Assembly (NCBI GenBank): GCA_051294375.1
Contig: CM119263.1
Span: 3,804,785-3,868,784 of the forward strand
Reading direction: 5' to 3'
DNA length: 64,000 nucleotides
Source: Paraspadella gotoi
Lineage: Eukaryota > Chaetognatha
Each line of letters starts with the position of its first letter. Position 1 is the first letter of the stretch. A program made the position numbers and the translations under genes. The notes under the pieces were generated by a model, which saw only the letters and a list, made by a program, of their open reading frames with translations, made no database searches and was not told the origin of the DNA. Below are positions 1 to 14,220 of the stretch, one piece after another.

Positions 1-620
<620 letters not shown>

Positions 621-1116
621 CGCCACCGCGTTTTTTCAAATATTTCCAGGTCATGAATATACATGTACGATAGGATTTCTTTTTTTTTTTTCAAGGTCTC
701 CCGTCCCACTGGTTCGTCGTTGTCGTTGTCTTTGTTGTTGTTGTTATGGGTTCATTGGTCTCCCGTTGATCGTTGCTCTACCGACTCGACTGTTGCTGAC
801 TGGTGTTGACAGGTGTTGACTGTTTACTTGAGTGCTGTGGAGAATTTTTTTTGGAAAACTTTTAGGTCGTGTTTCGCGATTCATTTTTTATTATTTTAAT
901 TTTTTAGGATGTTCTGCATGGAGATTATTTTTGTTGAGTGAGACCGAATGCCATCTGGAATCTTGTATACGTAATCAAAGAAACAACAACAACAACAACA
1001 AAACAAACAAACAACAACAACAACAACAACCGGTATAAGAGATGTAACCTTTGCCCGATGAATCCATTGATTGCCAATTTACAACCGTCTCTCTCTCCTC
1101 TTTCTCTCTCTTCTCT

Positions 1117-1193
<77 letters not shown>

Positions 1194-1360
1194 GCTCTTT
1201 ATTCCTCTCCAATTGATGTTTAGAATTCATCAACTTTAATTTCCGCGGAGAAATTCCGATGTCACGTTCACCGAAAATCCAAGACCTTTTGGCTAAGTTA
1301 TAATTAAGCAAATAAACTAAACAAATAAACAAATAATCAAATAAACAAATAAACAAATAA
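621..1360. repeat. Gene-free stretch with (CAA)n and (CT)n tracts
   Basis: A CAA-rich tract at about 981-1030 and a CT dinucleotide tract at about 1088-1192 are followed by AAAC/AAAT-type repeats to 1357. The bases between them are unremarkable AT-rich DNA with no exon-like segment. Confidence 0.85.
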
Positions 1361-1366
1361 TTATTT

Positions 1367-1547
1367 TACTTTTCTTTTCTTTTCTTTTCTTTTCTTTTCT
1401 TTTCTTTTCTTTTCTTTTCTTTTCTTTTCTTTTCTTTTCTTTTCTTTGCTTTTCTTTTTTTCTATTCTTTGCTTTTTTCTTTTCTTTTCTTTTCTTTTCT
1501 TTTCTTTTCTTTTCTTTTATTTTCTTTTCTTTTTTTCTTTTCTTTCT
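1367..1547. repeat. (TTTTC)n pentanucleotide microsatellite
   Basis: About 35 tandem TTTTC units with a few interruptions around 1445-1480. Confidence 0.95.
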
Positions 1548-3026
1548 CCTCCTGTTGGAATGAAAAATCTTTAATTTTATTCACCTGAGAAGAGATAAGA
1601 GTCAAAGCAGCTTAGCGTCCTAGTCGTCCTCGTAGTCGTCGTCGTCGTCGTCGTCGTCGTCAACAAAGTGAAGCCAGTGGAAGAGAAAAAAGATAAGGCT
1701 GGTTTTTCCAACGATTTTCTAATTAGATCTTTCGTCGTGGTTGACGTCGTAGTCGTTGTCGTCGGCCACTTCGTCGTTGTCATCGTTTCCGTCATTGTCG
1801 TCGTCGTCGTTGTCGTCGTTGTTTCTTTGTCTTCGTCGTTGTCATTGGCGACGTAGACGTCGTCATCGTCGTCGTCGTCGTCGTCGTCAATCCCGCTCTT
1901 ATTAACGTCATTAAATGCTGACAACGACATCTTCGTCGTTGTCATTTTTGTCAGCCACCTCATTTTCGTCATCATAGTCGTCGGATATTTTAACCATTCT
2001 TTTCTATTACATCCTTCGAAAACGAGGCTCACATCCGGGGGAAGGAAAGGCCGTCGCGTGGGAGGCGCGTGACGTGAAAGTCTCCAGCGTGGGTGGCGGT
2101 TGTGGAGGTGGGATTGGTTGTGGTGTGGTGTGCTGTGGTGTGATATGGTTAGGTCTGGTTTGTCCATAATTGGTATATGAAAAAAGACAAAAGGGGAAAA
2201 CATGTGGAAAATAAAATGACAAAGGGAGGAAGAAAAATTGAATTGAAGAAAAGAAGAAGAAAAGAAACAAAAAAAGAAAAAAATAAAAGAAGTGAATTAA
2301 AAACAATAAGTGGATAAAGAAAGTAAAAAAGGGACAAAAAAGAGAAATAAAGTAAAGAAAAATAGAAATGAATACATAGATTAAATAAAGTTAAAGTTTG
2401 GGAAGGGACATGGAAAAAGAAAATAACCGACAAAGGTTAAGAGGGAAAAATTGAATTAAGTCCAATAAAATCAAGTAATTGTCAAAAAAAAAAAAACAAT
2501 TTCGAAGTACCATGAATTGCCATGAAATAGAAAAAAACCCCATGAATATGTCGAGATTTAATGGCATGGAATTTGCATGAAATTGACATTAAAAGGGCAA
2601 TAAACTGGTATGAACTGACATTGAAATCCTGATCGACCCTGGTTAGGGATTAAGTCGACGGCGAATAAAAACGATGTTGAAATCGAAATTTAAAATTCAG
2701 GTCGAAGAGGTGAAGTTTGCGTGGGCGTCGTCGTTGTTGTTGTTGTTGTCGTCGTTGTTGTTGTCATTGTCGTAATCATCCTATTTTTTGTTGTCGTCGT
2801 CATTGTTGTCGTTACTGTCGTCGTCGTCAAGGTCGTTGTCGCTTTCGTCGTCGTCGTCGTTGTTGTCATTTTGTTGTTTTCATCGTCTTCGTTGTCGTTT
2901 AGGTCGTTGTCATCATCGTCCACATTTATGTAATTGTCGTCATTGTTGACATCGTCATTGTCGTCATCATCATCGTCAATGACGTGGTCGTCATTTTCAT
3001 CATCGTCGTTATCGTCATCGTCGTCA
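1548..3026. repeat. Two GTC/GTT-type trinucleotide tracts with gene-free spacer
   Basis: Imperfect GTC/GTT/ATC repeats occupy 1620-1990 and again 2713-3026. Their translations are Asp or Thr runs and I do not treat them as genes. Between them, 2000-2110 is moderately GC-rich and 2160-2450 is A/G-rich; neither holds a convincing exon. Confidence 0.8.
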
Positions 3027-3100
3027 AAATTACTGAAGCGTCTTGTCGACGACGACTGCAGGGCCAGCGAATCGTGACGAAGCCGGCGCCACGCTGGGCA

Positions 3101-3226
3101 CTGCAGCCAGGACTGCAGCCGAAAATTAAGCCGGGACTACAGTCGGGTCTGCAACCGGGACTGCGGACGGGACTGCACCCGAGACTGCAGCTGAGACTGC
3201 AGTCGAGACTGAACCCGGAACTGCAG
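3101..3226. repeat. 12-bp minisatellite (GGACTGCAGCCG-like)
   Basis: About ten diverged 12-bp units of the type CCGGGACTGCAG. Because 12 is divisible by 3, one frame reads as a four-residue Gly-Leu-Gln-Pro repeat. It lacks conserved flanks or splice sites, so I class it as a minisatellite rather than a gene. Confidence 0.8.
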
Positions 3227-3335
3227 CGGCGCTGAGATGAAGTCGACCGGGCGAGGGCTCTCGTTGTAGTCGTCACAAAACTAAATAACTTACCACAACC
3301 TTAGGGCGTCCGTAAGTAAGCTTGCATATAATAAA

Positions 3336-3625
3336 CAAAAACGGTAATTCCAATGTGTTTTACCCGCATTGACTTTATTTTCACGTGTATTTCGCTTTTA
3401 TCACATGATATGACATGACATGACATGACAAAAAAACTGTCTTTTACCGTGTATTTATGACGTGCACTGTATCAAAATTCCATCTTTTATTCCTTATAGT
3501 TTAAGGAATTCCTGAAGGCGGTGCGAGCAGTCCCGTATTTGAGGTTTTTTTTCTTTCTTAACAAATGAGCAACCAACTATAGGCAAACCGACAGACCGAC
3601 CGAAAAGCGACTTATATAGTTGCTA
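3336..3625 (+). repeat. Dispersed repeat D, copy 1
   Basis: This block shares ordered landmarks with copies at 29935-30255 and 51975-52290: AATGTGTT, a run of TGACA units, a GTGTATTTATGAC segment, TTCTTAACAAATGAGCAACCAACTA-like text, a run of GACCGACC units and a terminal AGTGACTT..AGTTGC. It has no coding capacity and looks like a non-autonomous element. Confidence 0.75.
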
Positions 3626-4837
3626 AAGTGGCGGTTTTATTATAATCGGAAAAAGACTTTGATTCTATTTCTAACAGCATTTTGGGTGATATAATAGAAT
3701 TTTTAAGAGATTGCGTTGACTCTAAAACACCAGAGTCACTTGAAATTAGATCACCCAAAATCATAAAAGGTTTTGTCACACAAAGTTGGGTCATTCAAGG
3801 ACACGTCATTTTAAGTTAAGTCACTCAAGGTTGCGTCATTCAAGATCACGTCACGCAAGGTTGCGTCATTCAAGGTCGTTGGTTGTAATATTACGTCTGT
3901 GAATACGAGATAAAAATCGTGAGACTTGGAATGAAAGGAAAGTTCTGATAAAGATCTTACTTTATTAGTGATGATTTATCAAATGATTCTGAGAGATAAA
4001 AGCGATATCACACAAGATTCAGGAAAAAATGGGGAAAAAAATATAACGTTTCATAAACTGTTACTTCAGCCAGTCTTCAAGANNNNNNNNNNCCCTATAG
4101 CCCTTAAGTTTTTCCAGACTGATTCATAATTCCGACTTTGCCCAAGTTTTAGAAATGAGTCCCCAAAGGGACTGATGATTGTAACGGGTGGAGGTCATGA
4201 TGTTGCTGACGTTTTAAAACGTTGAGACGTTCAAACTCTGTAAAGGCTTTGTATTTCAAAGAAACTCTAAAGTCTACCAAATCTTAAATATTCTAAAACA
4301 CGTTTCATAAAAGAATTTTGAATTAAAAAGAACTTTAACAATGGTTTAAAAACTTATTTTAAAAATCTGGGGCTTTAAATAAAGTTCGAAATAGTTATAA
4401 ATAAAAGAAAATAAAAAGATGAAAGCTTTCGATTATTTTAATGTCATCAAAGTAATTCCACAACTTTAAACATTCAAGACATCCTAAAGCGCAAAAATCT
4501 TAAAAAAACCGCTGACAAATATATATATTTCTTCCCGCGAAAAAAAATTACATGATCCGCCTGAACAACTACATCCCCCTGAAAAAAATCGTTCCTCGCC
4601 TTAAAAAACTCCATCCTTCTCTTAAAAAACTACATCATCTATAATGGGTCTCCAACTGTTGCTTTCCTCGAGACTCTTAAGCCTTTGTATTTGCTTTTCC
4701 TTCACAAACTTGTTACTTTTCCTTTTTTTTTTCTTTCTTTTTTTAATTTTTGTTCTTAAGAGACTCGCGATCCTTTTTGCTTTCCCGAAGGAGTGAGTCG
4801 AACATGAGAAGGATGAAAATTGGAAAGGAGACAAAAC
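3626..4837. other. Gene-free AT-rich stretch with one assembly gap
   Basis: 3786-3876 carries tandem units of the type GTCATTCAAGGTTGC. Ten N bases fill 4083-4092. The rest to 4837 is AT-rich DNA with homopolymer runs and no exon-like frame. Confidence 0.75.
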
Positions 4838-5365
<528 letters not shown>

Positions 5366-5366
<1 letters not shown>

Positions 5367-7205
5367 GGCTAAATTAAGCTGACGTCGTGTTCTTTATTCA
5401 ATTTTGTTGTAAAAAAATCCAATTTTGTTAATAAACGTACGTAACGTCGTATCGATAATTTTGCTAATTGATCAATTAATGAGCTTTTGTACATAGTATA
5501 TTTATATGAACATTCTCTTGAACTTGGAAGCACGTTTTAATCTGTATCTCTTAAACTTTAAGCGATTTGTAATGATATAGAATAATTGAATCGACACTCG
5601 ACTGTAGACGACAAAGCGAAAGATTATATCGTCAGGAAACTGGAAAGAATGAAAACAAAATGTGTGACAGTAACGATAGTAGTGACAGGACTCGTGATAC
5701 AACGTGACACGACGTGACAGGACGTGACAGGTCTAGTAACCGGAAGTAATAAAGTCGTTGAAGCAGACAATTGGCGAATTTCCAGGTTTGGAGGGAAGGT
5801 GGAGGAGGAGAAAGAGGATTAAGTGGAAGGAAGTAATAATAAGAAAGGAAAGATAGAAAGAAGAAAGGAGAAAAAAAGAAAAGAGAGAAAAAAGAAGAAA
5901 GAAAAAGGAGAGATAATGAGAAAGGGAAAAAAGGAAAGATAAAAAAGACAGAAAGGAAGAAAGGAACCAAAAAAATTAAGGATGGAAAGGGGAGAAAAAA
6001 GGAATAAGAAAAAGGAAAGATAATGAGAAAGAAAAGAAATGAAAGAAAGAAAGGAACAAAAAAAGGAAGGAAGAAAGGCAAAGGGAGAAAAGGAAATAGA
6101 AAAGGGAAAGATAATGAGAAAGGAAAGAAAAGAAAGAGAAGATATAAAGAAAAGAATGGAGGAAACAAAAAAAAATAAGGAAGGAAAAAAGAGGAAAACA
6201 GTTGTTTTGTTTTGTTTCTTTTTAGTCTTTTCGACATTTTTTAATCTTCGTATATTCCTAATACATCGCGATCTGTATTCACCTTCATCTCGTGTTGACT
6301 TTCACTCACCTTAATTCTGTTGGGAATTTCTGACTCACGACAGATTCCATTAGTTGCGACCAAATCAGCCACAGGCCTTGGATTTCATCCCCTTTCCTCA
6401 GCACCTTAGGTCTGGCAGAATCTACTGCGGAGGAGAAGTGGCACTATTGCTCACTTTATTGATAACTGGCATGGAGAATAACAGTGTTACCAGTTGTCAC
6501 TACCACTAACATAACTGGTATGAGAAAGACGCGAAAGTATTAAATAAATCCTATGGGTCCTTTTATCCCAAAACTCCCCATTTCATCCTGAATTCGGAAT
6601 TAAATTCGATTTTTGGTTTAAAGATTAAGTTAGAGATTAGGGTTTGGAATTAGGATAGGGATTGGGTTAAGCGGATTAGGGATCAGGTCAGTGATTAGAG
6701 TTAGGGATTAGGGCTAGGGTTTAGGGTAAAAGATCAAGAATTTAATTAGGTTAGATCATGGATAAATACCATTAATAAAATAAAGTTATAAAAATTAAAG
6801 AACAGAAATTGGGCACGTATGGAAAAGAGAGCCCTTTATCGCCATCCCCCACCAATCGGCTGCAAAAAAAACAACATTTTATCACCGGATCTGGCAAAGG
6901 GTGAAAAAGTCTTTCCCCTCCCTCTTTTTGCCCCAAGTCAATCTCCCGCGCTCTTTTTTGGCAGCAGAGAAAATTTTATGACTTCCTTCTACCACCCTAG
7001 CGCCACCTCTTCCACCGCCGCATCCACTCCCCCCATATTCTGGCGCCAAACTCAAGCTTTATCTTCCCTCCTTTCGCTCCTGCCGCTCCTGTCGCGTCTC
7101 CTGCGCCTGCCGCGGCTGCTGCCAACCCGGTCGTCGGGATCGAACATAAATCGAAGACCAATTCGAAGTTTTATCTCACGAGTTTTCGGTCGATCGATTT
7201 TTGGG
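5366..7205. other. Gene-free stretch: AT-rich, purine-rich and TTAGGG-like segments
   Basis: 5810-6200 is strongly purine-rich on the plus strand. 6610-6730 contains scattered TTAGGG and GATTAGGG units, too irregular for a telomere. 6960-7200 is pyrimidine-rich and fairly GC-rich with CGC-containing text, which could be promoter-like or exon-like, but I could not build a gene from it. Confidence 0.6.
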
Positions 7206-7515
7206 TGAGTTTTGGTTTGAGTGGGTGAGTGAATGAATGAATGAATTGAATAATTGAATGAATGAATGAATGAATGAATAAATAAATGAATTGATTATTG
7301 AATGATTGATTGAATTAATAAATAAATAGATTAATGAAGGATTGACTGAATGAATGAATGAATGAATGAATGAATGAATGAATGAATGAATGAATGAATG
7401 AATGAATGAATGAATCTATGAATCAATCAATCAATCAATCAATAAAACAATCAATCAATAAATCAATAAATCAATAAATCAATCAATCGATAAATCAATC
7501 AATGATTAAATAAAT
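7206..7515. repeat. (GAAT)n/(AATC)n tetranucleotide tract
   Basis: GAAT units run from about 7230 and convert to AATC/AATA units after about 7420. This is one compound microsatellite. Confidence 0.92.
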
Positions 7516-7602
7516 GAAAGACGCAGTGAATGAATGATTTTACAACACAGTCGTATTACTTGAAGCAGTTAATTGTACTTCAAACTATTTTATAGTACTT
7601 TG

Positions 7603-7662
<60 letters not shown>

Positions 7663-8588
7663 GAGAGACATCCAGACAGAGGGAGATATAAAATTTTTAC
7701 AGTTTGGCCAAAAGGAAATGATCCGGATGACCTCGCGACTTCTTTCTCTCTAGGCGACGATAGATTTTTGCACCACTAATATATATATATATCGTATATA
7801 ATGTTGTATTTTGTATGTTTTATATTATGTATATATTTTTTTATCATGTATAATACATTGTATATAAGGTTTATTGTATATTAAAGAGGGATTTTTAAAT
7901 AGTTCATTTTTTCTAAGTAGTAAGTATTTTAATTTTTCAGAAGATTAGACAAAACTTCCTTAACTTTAAACGTTCAACGGAACTATAAAAAAAAACACAA
8001 CACATAAGAGTCAGCAAATATAACTATTCTTTCCATTTAATTATTCCCTTTTCTTGTGACACGTCGGTTCCAATAAATCACAGAGTGAACTCCGTTTGTT
8101 TTCACAAAATGTATTTTGTGTTTCTCAATATGAAATTGGGTAAAGTTGTTAAAACACGAGTATAATTTTCTGTTTTTCCCTATTTATCTTTGATACTAAA
8201 CTAGTATGTATTAAAAAAAAAATTTGAGGGAAAATTTGAACAAAAGTAAAAAAAAATGCTTAAAAATACTATTAAACAAAAAAAATGGGCCAAATATTTC
8301 ACAAATTTTTCCGGTAATTCGCGAAGTGTGACTCTGGTTTGATTTACTATTCCTATCAAGACGTCGTCGCCGTCGGACTAGAAAACAACGCGCGCCCTCT
8401 TCCGCGTCTTTCTCGCGCCAAAGAGGCTTTTGTTTTGATTCGCTGCGAAAATAAAGGTTGGATGAGAGGGAGAGAGAGAGGGGGAGAGAGAGAGAGAAAG
8501 AGAGAGGGGGAGAGGGAGAGAGAAGAGAGAGATGGAGAGAGAAAGAGAGATAGAGAGAAAGAGAGAGAGAGAGAGACAAAGAGAGAGA

Positions 8589-8633
<45 letters not shown>

Positions 8634-9569
8634 GCAAAGTAAAAAAGAGATAAAGAGAAAGAAAAAGAAAAAAAGAGAGAGATGGAGAGATAGAGAGAGA
8701 GACGATTGGGCGGCGCCATCTTGCGCGGAATTTGGCGAGTGACTGAGAGAGAAAAAAATGGAGAGGGATTAAGTGGTTTTGTCAGAAGGAAGTAAGACTG
8801 GGTAAGGCAATTCCATATGGCAACAAAAACAGAAAGGCGATTTAAAGGTAAGGTTGGGACTTAACTCGGAAAAGAAATGATAAGTTGTGCACCAATAAAA
8901 GGAAAGGATAAAAAAGAAATAAAATAAAATAAAATAAATATATAGTAAAGAAAAAAAGGATCTTTATCAGAATTCTGGGCGAGTAAGGGTAAGTGTTTGA
9001 TAGACTGTTAATCCCAAATGGTGAACGTACGGGCATATTTTAAAAAAAATTTCCCATTTCAGTTTAAATTCAGGATAAATTTAGGTGAGGTTTAGGTATT
9101 AGGGTTAAGGACTAGGGTTTAAAACAATTTCTTTGATTTGGAACAGAAATGAGAAAGTTTCGGAAAATAATGCCGAAAATAACAACGCAGATAAACAAAA
9201 TCCTCTGCCAAAAAGTAAAGGGATAACAAATGGGGCAACGATGCAAAATTCGCATAATTTGACAGGAAGGAAACGATTGGCTCAGAAGTCAGACCGATTC
9301 CATCTGGGAATAAAGAAAAAGGAATTTCATATGGGAAAAAAAATCTTGACTGAAATCTGAGAAGAGAATTTTCTTTTTTTTAGAGAAAGAGATGATACGG
9401 GAAGACGACTGTGGAAGGTTGGTCTTGAAGAGGTGCTGCAAATGGGCTGCAGACGCTGCAGATCCAATAGCGACAGTCTGATGTTTTTACTTTCAATTTT
9501 TCTTTTTTTCATTAAAATTTTGGAATCTAAGAGCCAGAAATTATGGACGACAAAAAAGGAGAGAGAGAG

Positions 9570-9638
<69 letters not shown>

Positions 9639-9800
9639 TAAGGAGAAAAAGAGTTATGACAAATGAAAGGAAGAAAAAAAAATGAAATGAAAATTCACTT
9701 TTGTGGGAGAAAAGGAATGAATAGGAAACGAGGCTCCTGTGGTGTGACTTATGGTGACGAGGATTTTGTAATGAATCAAACATGAGACGATATGCGGCGC
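7516..9800. repeat. Gene-free stretch with three (GA)n-rich blocks
   Basis: GA-rich blocks lie at 7605-7669, 8466-8702 (with GAGAGGGA, GATA and GACAAA variants) and 9558-9634. At 8705-8740, just after the second block, a short GC-rich segment contains GCGCCATCTTG, which resembles the YY1 site common near metazoan transcription starts, but no gene next to it could be recognised. Confidence 0.75.
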
Positions 9801-11230
9801 AAGGTGTAAAGATAAAGGCGCCACGTATGCTGGAGGGTCTAGCGCCGTTACATAACCAATGGTTAGGTATGGCGCCTAGCGTGGGGTGGTTAAGACAATA
9901 GGCATTGTGAGAATCATAGTACTAAACATAGTTCCGGGCATGATGTGATGAGATGTGAAGTGATGTGAACTGTGATGTATGAAAGTATGGCACCATGTAT
10001 GATGAAGATAGAGCGACGTCGAGTCCAGATTCAATTTTTTGGGTGAATTTAATTTTTTTTTCCACGTTGAACGAAAATTCCTATTTTTTGAATAAAGAAT
10101 GTTTGTGGCTTTTAGGAGCTCGATTCTTGTATTGGCGATCGTCGACGTAGGGGAGAGACGGCTCAACGTCCGACGGCTGAAATTGCGAATATCTGGGTCT
10201 GACGTGTCCCTGTTTCCCGATCGAGAGTCGCGTCGACGAATAATTTGAAGAAGAAGAAAAGGGGTTGGCGTCGAGGATATCTGAGTTCGTTTGCTTAACG
10301 TTTGATTTGAAATTTTGTATAGAATCCTTGTTGCCTCGTTTAAACGTTTATTTTTTAACTTGTTTTAAATCATTTTAACTCGTTTGTTATAAACTGGACC
10401 GTTTTAATTCCTCGTCTTTAACAAATGGAAATAAACATTTAAAAAAATTTTCAATCGTCGATTACAAAAGGCAGCCAAATGAACCAATTCTATTAACTTG
10501 CTCCTTTTATACTGTAGATTAAAAACAGTTATAGGATTTTTAAAATACTACAACTATTATTTGATAAGCCCTAATTTTGAATTTTTTCTCTAATAAGAGT
10601 ATAATTTGCAAATTTTCATAAATATATAAATATTTGTAATACATAGCTCGTATTCATATTATTTTTCCAGTGTTTTTCAATCGACCAGTTTATTAGAGAA
10701 AAAGCAAGAAAAAGTAGGAAAGATCAAGATTAAGCAAAAAAAAAAATCTTGATAAAAAAACGTGGATTAATAATTAATTTCGTTGTCACGAGGAGAAACT
10801 GAGATCCGTTTTCGGTTTAACGAATTTAATTCTTTGTTCAATTGATATCACTTCGAAAAAAAAACCGCACGCAACCGTTGACTACGTGCATTGCACGCAA
10901 AACGCACGCTCTTGGTCGTCAGAGAATTCAAATCCTTCCATTCTGATCCTTCGCAATTTTTAGAGCAAAACATCCAACAACGACAACAACAACAAAAAAA
11001 ATTCCGCCTCTTTGTTGTCGTTTTGTTTTCGCATCAATGTCCTTCTTCTGCCGACGCCAGCGACAATACACGCAACGAGCGATATTGGTCTCTCTCTATC
11101 TCTTGAGCCGACAATCGAGACACGTCGCCTCCTTTATTTACCGACGCACGTGTTTTCTCTATTTAGCCGACGCGCGATTCCACGATCAAAGGAAAAATAA
11201 TTGGGGGGGGAAAGGAGAAAAAAAAGGAGG
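9801..11230. other. Gene-free stretch
   Basis: 9816-9890 contains three GGCGCC/GCGCC motifs in both orientations. 10130-10290 is moderately GC-rich. Everything else to 11230 is AT-rich. I found no open frame with credible splice sites or a recognisable product. Confidence 0.6.
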
Positions 11231-11910
11231 CGCCATCGACGTCGACGAGAACGACGACGACGACGATAACGACGACGACGATAACGACGACGACGATAAC
11301 GACGACGACGAGAACGACGACGACGATGATGGTGATGGAAAGAAGAAAACCGGAAACGAAGGAAACGCTCGCAGTCGCGCGTCTTGTGACTGCGCGAAGA
11401 GAGGTAGGCGCGGTCTGGAGTCGTGGAGGAAGGAGAACGCGGGGGAGGGAAAAGAGGAAGGAGAACGCTGGGGGAGGGAAGGAAGAGAACATTGGGAATG
11501 AGGATGGAAGGAGAACGTAGGGGAGGAAGGGGGGAAGGAGAACAAAGGGAATGGAAGGAAGATAACATGGGAAAGGAAGATGGAAGGAGAACGTAGGGAA
11601 GGAAAGGAGGAAGGAGAACCAGGGGGATGAAAGGTGGAAAGAGAACGTAGGGGAGGAAGGAGAACCAGGGGAGCAAGGAAAAAAGGAGAACGCGGCGACC
11701 GAAGGGAGATAGAAGAACGTGGGGGAGGAAGGGATGAATGGTGGAATGAGAACGAAGGGAGGATATAAGAGAAAGGAAAAGGAGAGGAAAGGAGGAAGGG
11801 AGGAAGAAAAAAAGAGAACGTGTGGAGGAAGGAAAACGCAGGAAAGAGAATGCGAAGGAGGAAGGAGAACGAGGGGGAGAAAAAGGAGGAAGGAGAACGA
11901 GGGTGTTAAA
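11231..11910. repeat. (GAC)n tract followed by GGAAGGAGAACG minisatellite
   Basis: 11234-11330 is GACGAC with GATAAC interruptions. 11400-11905 is a strongly purine-rich array of imperfect units around GGAAGGAGAACG, about 20-25 bp apart. Confidence 0.85.
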
Positions 11911-11940
11911 TTGATACCCAAAGGTATTTTTTTTTAATTT

Positions 11941-11966
11941 TATTAATAACAAAAACGATATTAACA
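11941..11966 (+). repeat. 26-bp dispersed motif, copy 1
   Basis: Contains AATAACAAAAACGATATTAA. The same 26 bases recur at 23239-23264 and, inverted, at 29908-29933. Confidence 0.8.
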
Positions 11967-12039
11967 TAATTGAATACAAACACAAGTAACAGAATCAATA
12001 ACAAATAAAAACTACACTGATAAAAATATTTAAAAACAT

Positions 12040-12600
12040 GAGGACAGCCGTAAACCGAATTGGGGTGTGGAAAACCCTCAAGCCTGGTTTCAAACCCAGG
12101 TCTCGTTCATGTCTGCTAGAGTGGTTAAAGAAGTTGCAGATGGCACTCTTTAGCCAACTTTACCCCACTTTACGTTTTATTCACATGCGTTGATTCCAAG
12201 TGACTTTCTTAACACATGTTCGATACGAACAGCATAGGAATTCTTTTTTTTTCTCCTTATATTCAATTTCTTGAAAACCAAAGTTAGCGCAAGCAGTCCC
12301 TCAGACTGAGGCTGAGGCTCAGTTTTAAGGTTCACAAAAAGAACAAAACAGCAACCAAATATAAGCGGCAATCGATTTTCATGGTAAACATGTGACTTCA
12401 TTAGTATTATAGTATATATGCAGTTATGCACGTTAAAGGTCTTATGGTACTTTACCTTCCCACTGTAGTCGGGCATTGCATAAGTTAACCCCGACTATAT
12501 TATAAGCATGACACCTTCAGTCGTGACCCGGTGGCTCATTGAGTAAAGCCTAAATCCATCAGCCAGTAACTTATGGAATGACCGATTACAATACGAGAAT
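12040..12600 (+). repeat. SINE family B fragments (tRNA-derived)
   Basis: 12046-12100 matches the 3' part of the element at 58138-58268, including GGAAAACC..CAAGCCT and a B-box-like GGTTTCAAACCC. 12522-12560 matches its 5' part, including ACCCGGTGGCTCATTGAG, an A-box-like RNA polymerase III signal. The two fragments are separated and rearranged. No gene is present between them. Confidence 0.65.
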
Positions 12601-13370
12601 TAACTTCGTTTTAAAAGTGAAAAGACGAAGACGGAAAATAAATTTAGAATAAAAAATTGATAAATAATTAACTGCTAAGAAAAAGAAAGATTTAAAAAGA
12701 TTAAGAGGAAAAAATAAGAGGAGAATAAAAATGGTTTTTGAGGAAAAAGAGGAATCTGTGAAAAAAAATGGAAGATAAATGGAACAAAAATGAAAAAAAA
12801 GAAAAAAAATTTAAAATGAAACAAAAAAAAAAGGTTAAAAAATATAATGTGGGGCGAGAGAAAAAAGAATAGAGAAAGATGAGAAAAAAAAGGGAGGAAA
12901 AAAGAGAAAGGGAGAAAATATGGATGAGGAGAAAAGAAAAATTAAAAAAACAACTAAAGATAAAATAAAAGTATTGAAAGGAAAATATTTAGGAGGAAGT
13001 ATACAAAAAATGGAGGAAAAGAAAAAAAGGAAAGGAAGAAGAAAATGTGGAAGAGAAGAAAAAAAATTGAGGAGAAAAAAAAGGGAAATTTGAAAAGAAG
13101 ATGGAGGAGGAGGAGGAGGAAGAGAAGGAAAATGAAAGAAAAAAGGGAGGAGAGAGAAATAAAATGAAGGAGAGGGAAAGAAAATGAGGGAGGAAATATA
13201 AAAAATTAGGAAGGGAAAAGAAAATAAAAGAAGGAAGATAGAAAAGAATGGAGGAAAAATGGAGAAGGAAAGAAGAAAAAAAGGGAGGAAGATATTGAGA
13301 GTCTTCGAGGAAAACATATAAAGACGAGGCGAAATTGCGGGTAATCAATTCCGAGGCAGAGATTGACGCG

Positions 13371-13411
<41 letters not shown>

Positions 13412-13779
13412 AGTTTAAAATTTTATATAGCCTGTTCTGTTTATCTCTATTTATTTTTTTTTTCTAAAGGCCGTAACCACTCATAGCTAGATAGGTTACC
13501 TAACAACTAAACGTATAATTATTAATTATTATTAATAAAAAATAAGATTAATTTGAAATTGGAAACTTCTACAATGGAAACGTTCTCTTTATCTACTCTA
13601 TCGCTATTTACACGATCATTTTTTATAAAAATTCAGCTTCATGAAAAAAATTCCATATTTTTTCTCTTTTTAAACGAAAAATTAGAAATTTTAAACTTAG
13701 TTTTAAATCTTCGTAATAAGTAGTAAAATTACAACACAGACGTTTCTCTTTGAATGAAAGAAGAAGAAGATTTGTAGTT
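12601..13779. other. Purine-rich gene-free stretch
   Basis: 12640-13310 is almost pure A/G on the plus strand with no fixed period. 13376-13408 is a short (GA)n. The remaining bases to the EF-hand gene are AT-rich. Confidence 0.8.
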
Positions 13780-14176
13780 CTATTTTTCTGCCGGGGGGAA
13801 AAGCAAGTAGTCCGTAAATTCTGCAAGAAAAAAAAATTAAAAGAATCACAGCTAGTCTAAAAATGTATTTCAGTGATTTCTCGTTTTTAGACTCACGCTG
13901 CAGAGTGACATGTCCCTCTTCTTCGGCTCCCAAATCCTTCAGGATTTTATCAGTTGTGATGTGCTGGATATTTTGCTGTCGAAAATTGACAACGAATCAA
14001 ATCAACTATTTCGTTTAACTATTTAGAACTAAAACCTTTAATTCGACAACCTAACAACCTCACAACCTCACGTGTAACACGCATATTTTCAAAAAATTCG
14101 CAGAATAATTAAATTCGTATTTCTGACTATTTTTTTTCTCTCACAATAAATAACCACGACACTTTTTTATAAATAA

Positions 14177-14220
<44 letters not shown>

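Noticed and set aside
6610-6730. TTAGGG-like units resembling telomere repeats
   Set aside because: Units are irregular (GGATTAGGGATC, GGGTTAAGC) and short; they fit low-complexity G/A/T-rich DNA, as at 23330 and 63000.
11134-11985. A 283-codon minus-strand frame
   Set aside because: Composition is only Ser/Leu/Pro/Phe from a purine-rich minisatellite plus a (GAC)n tract; overlapping frames on the same strand are equally long.
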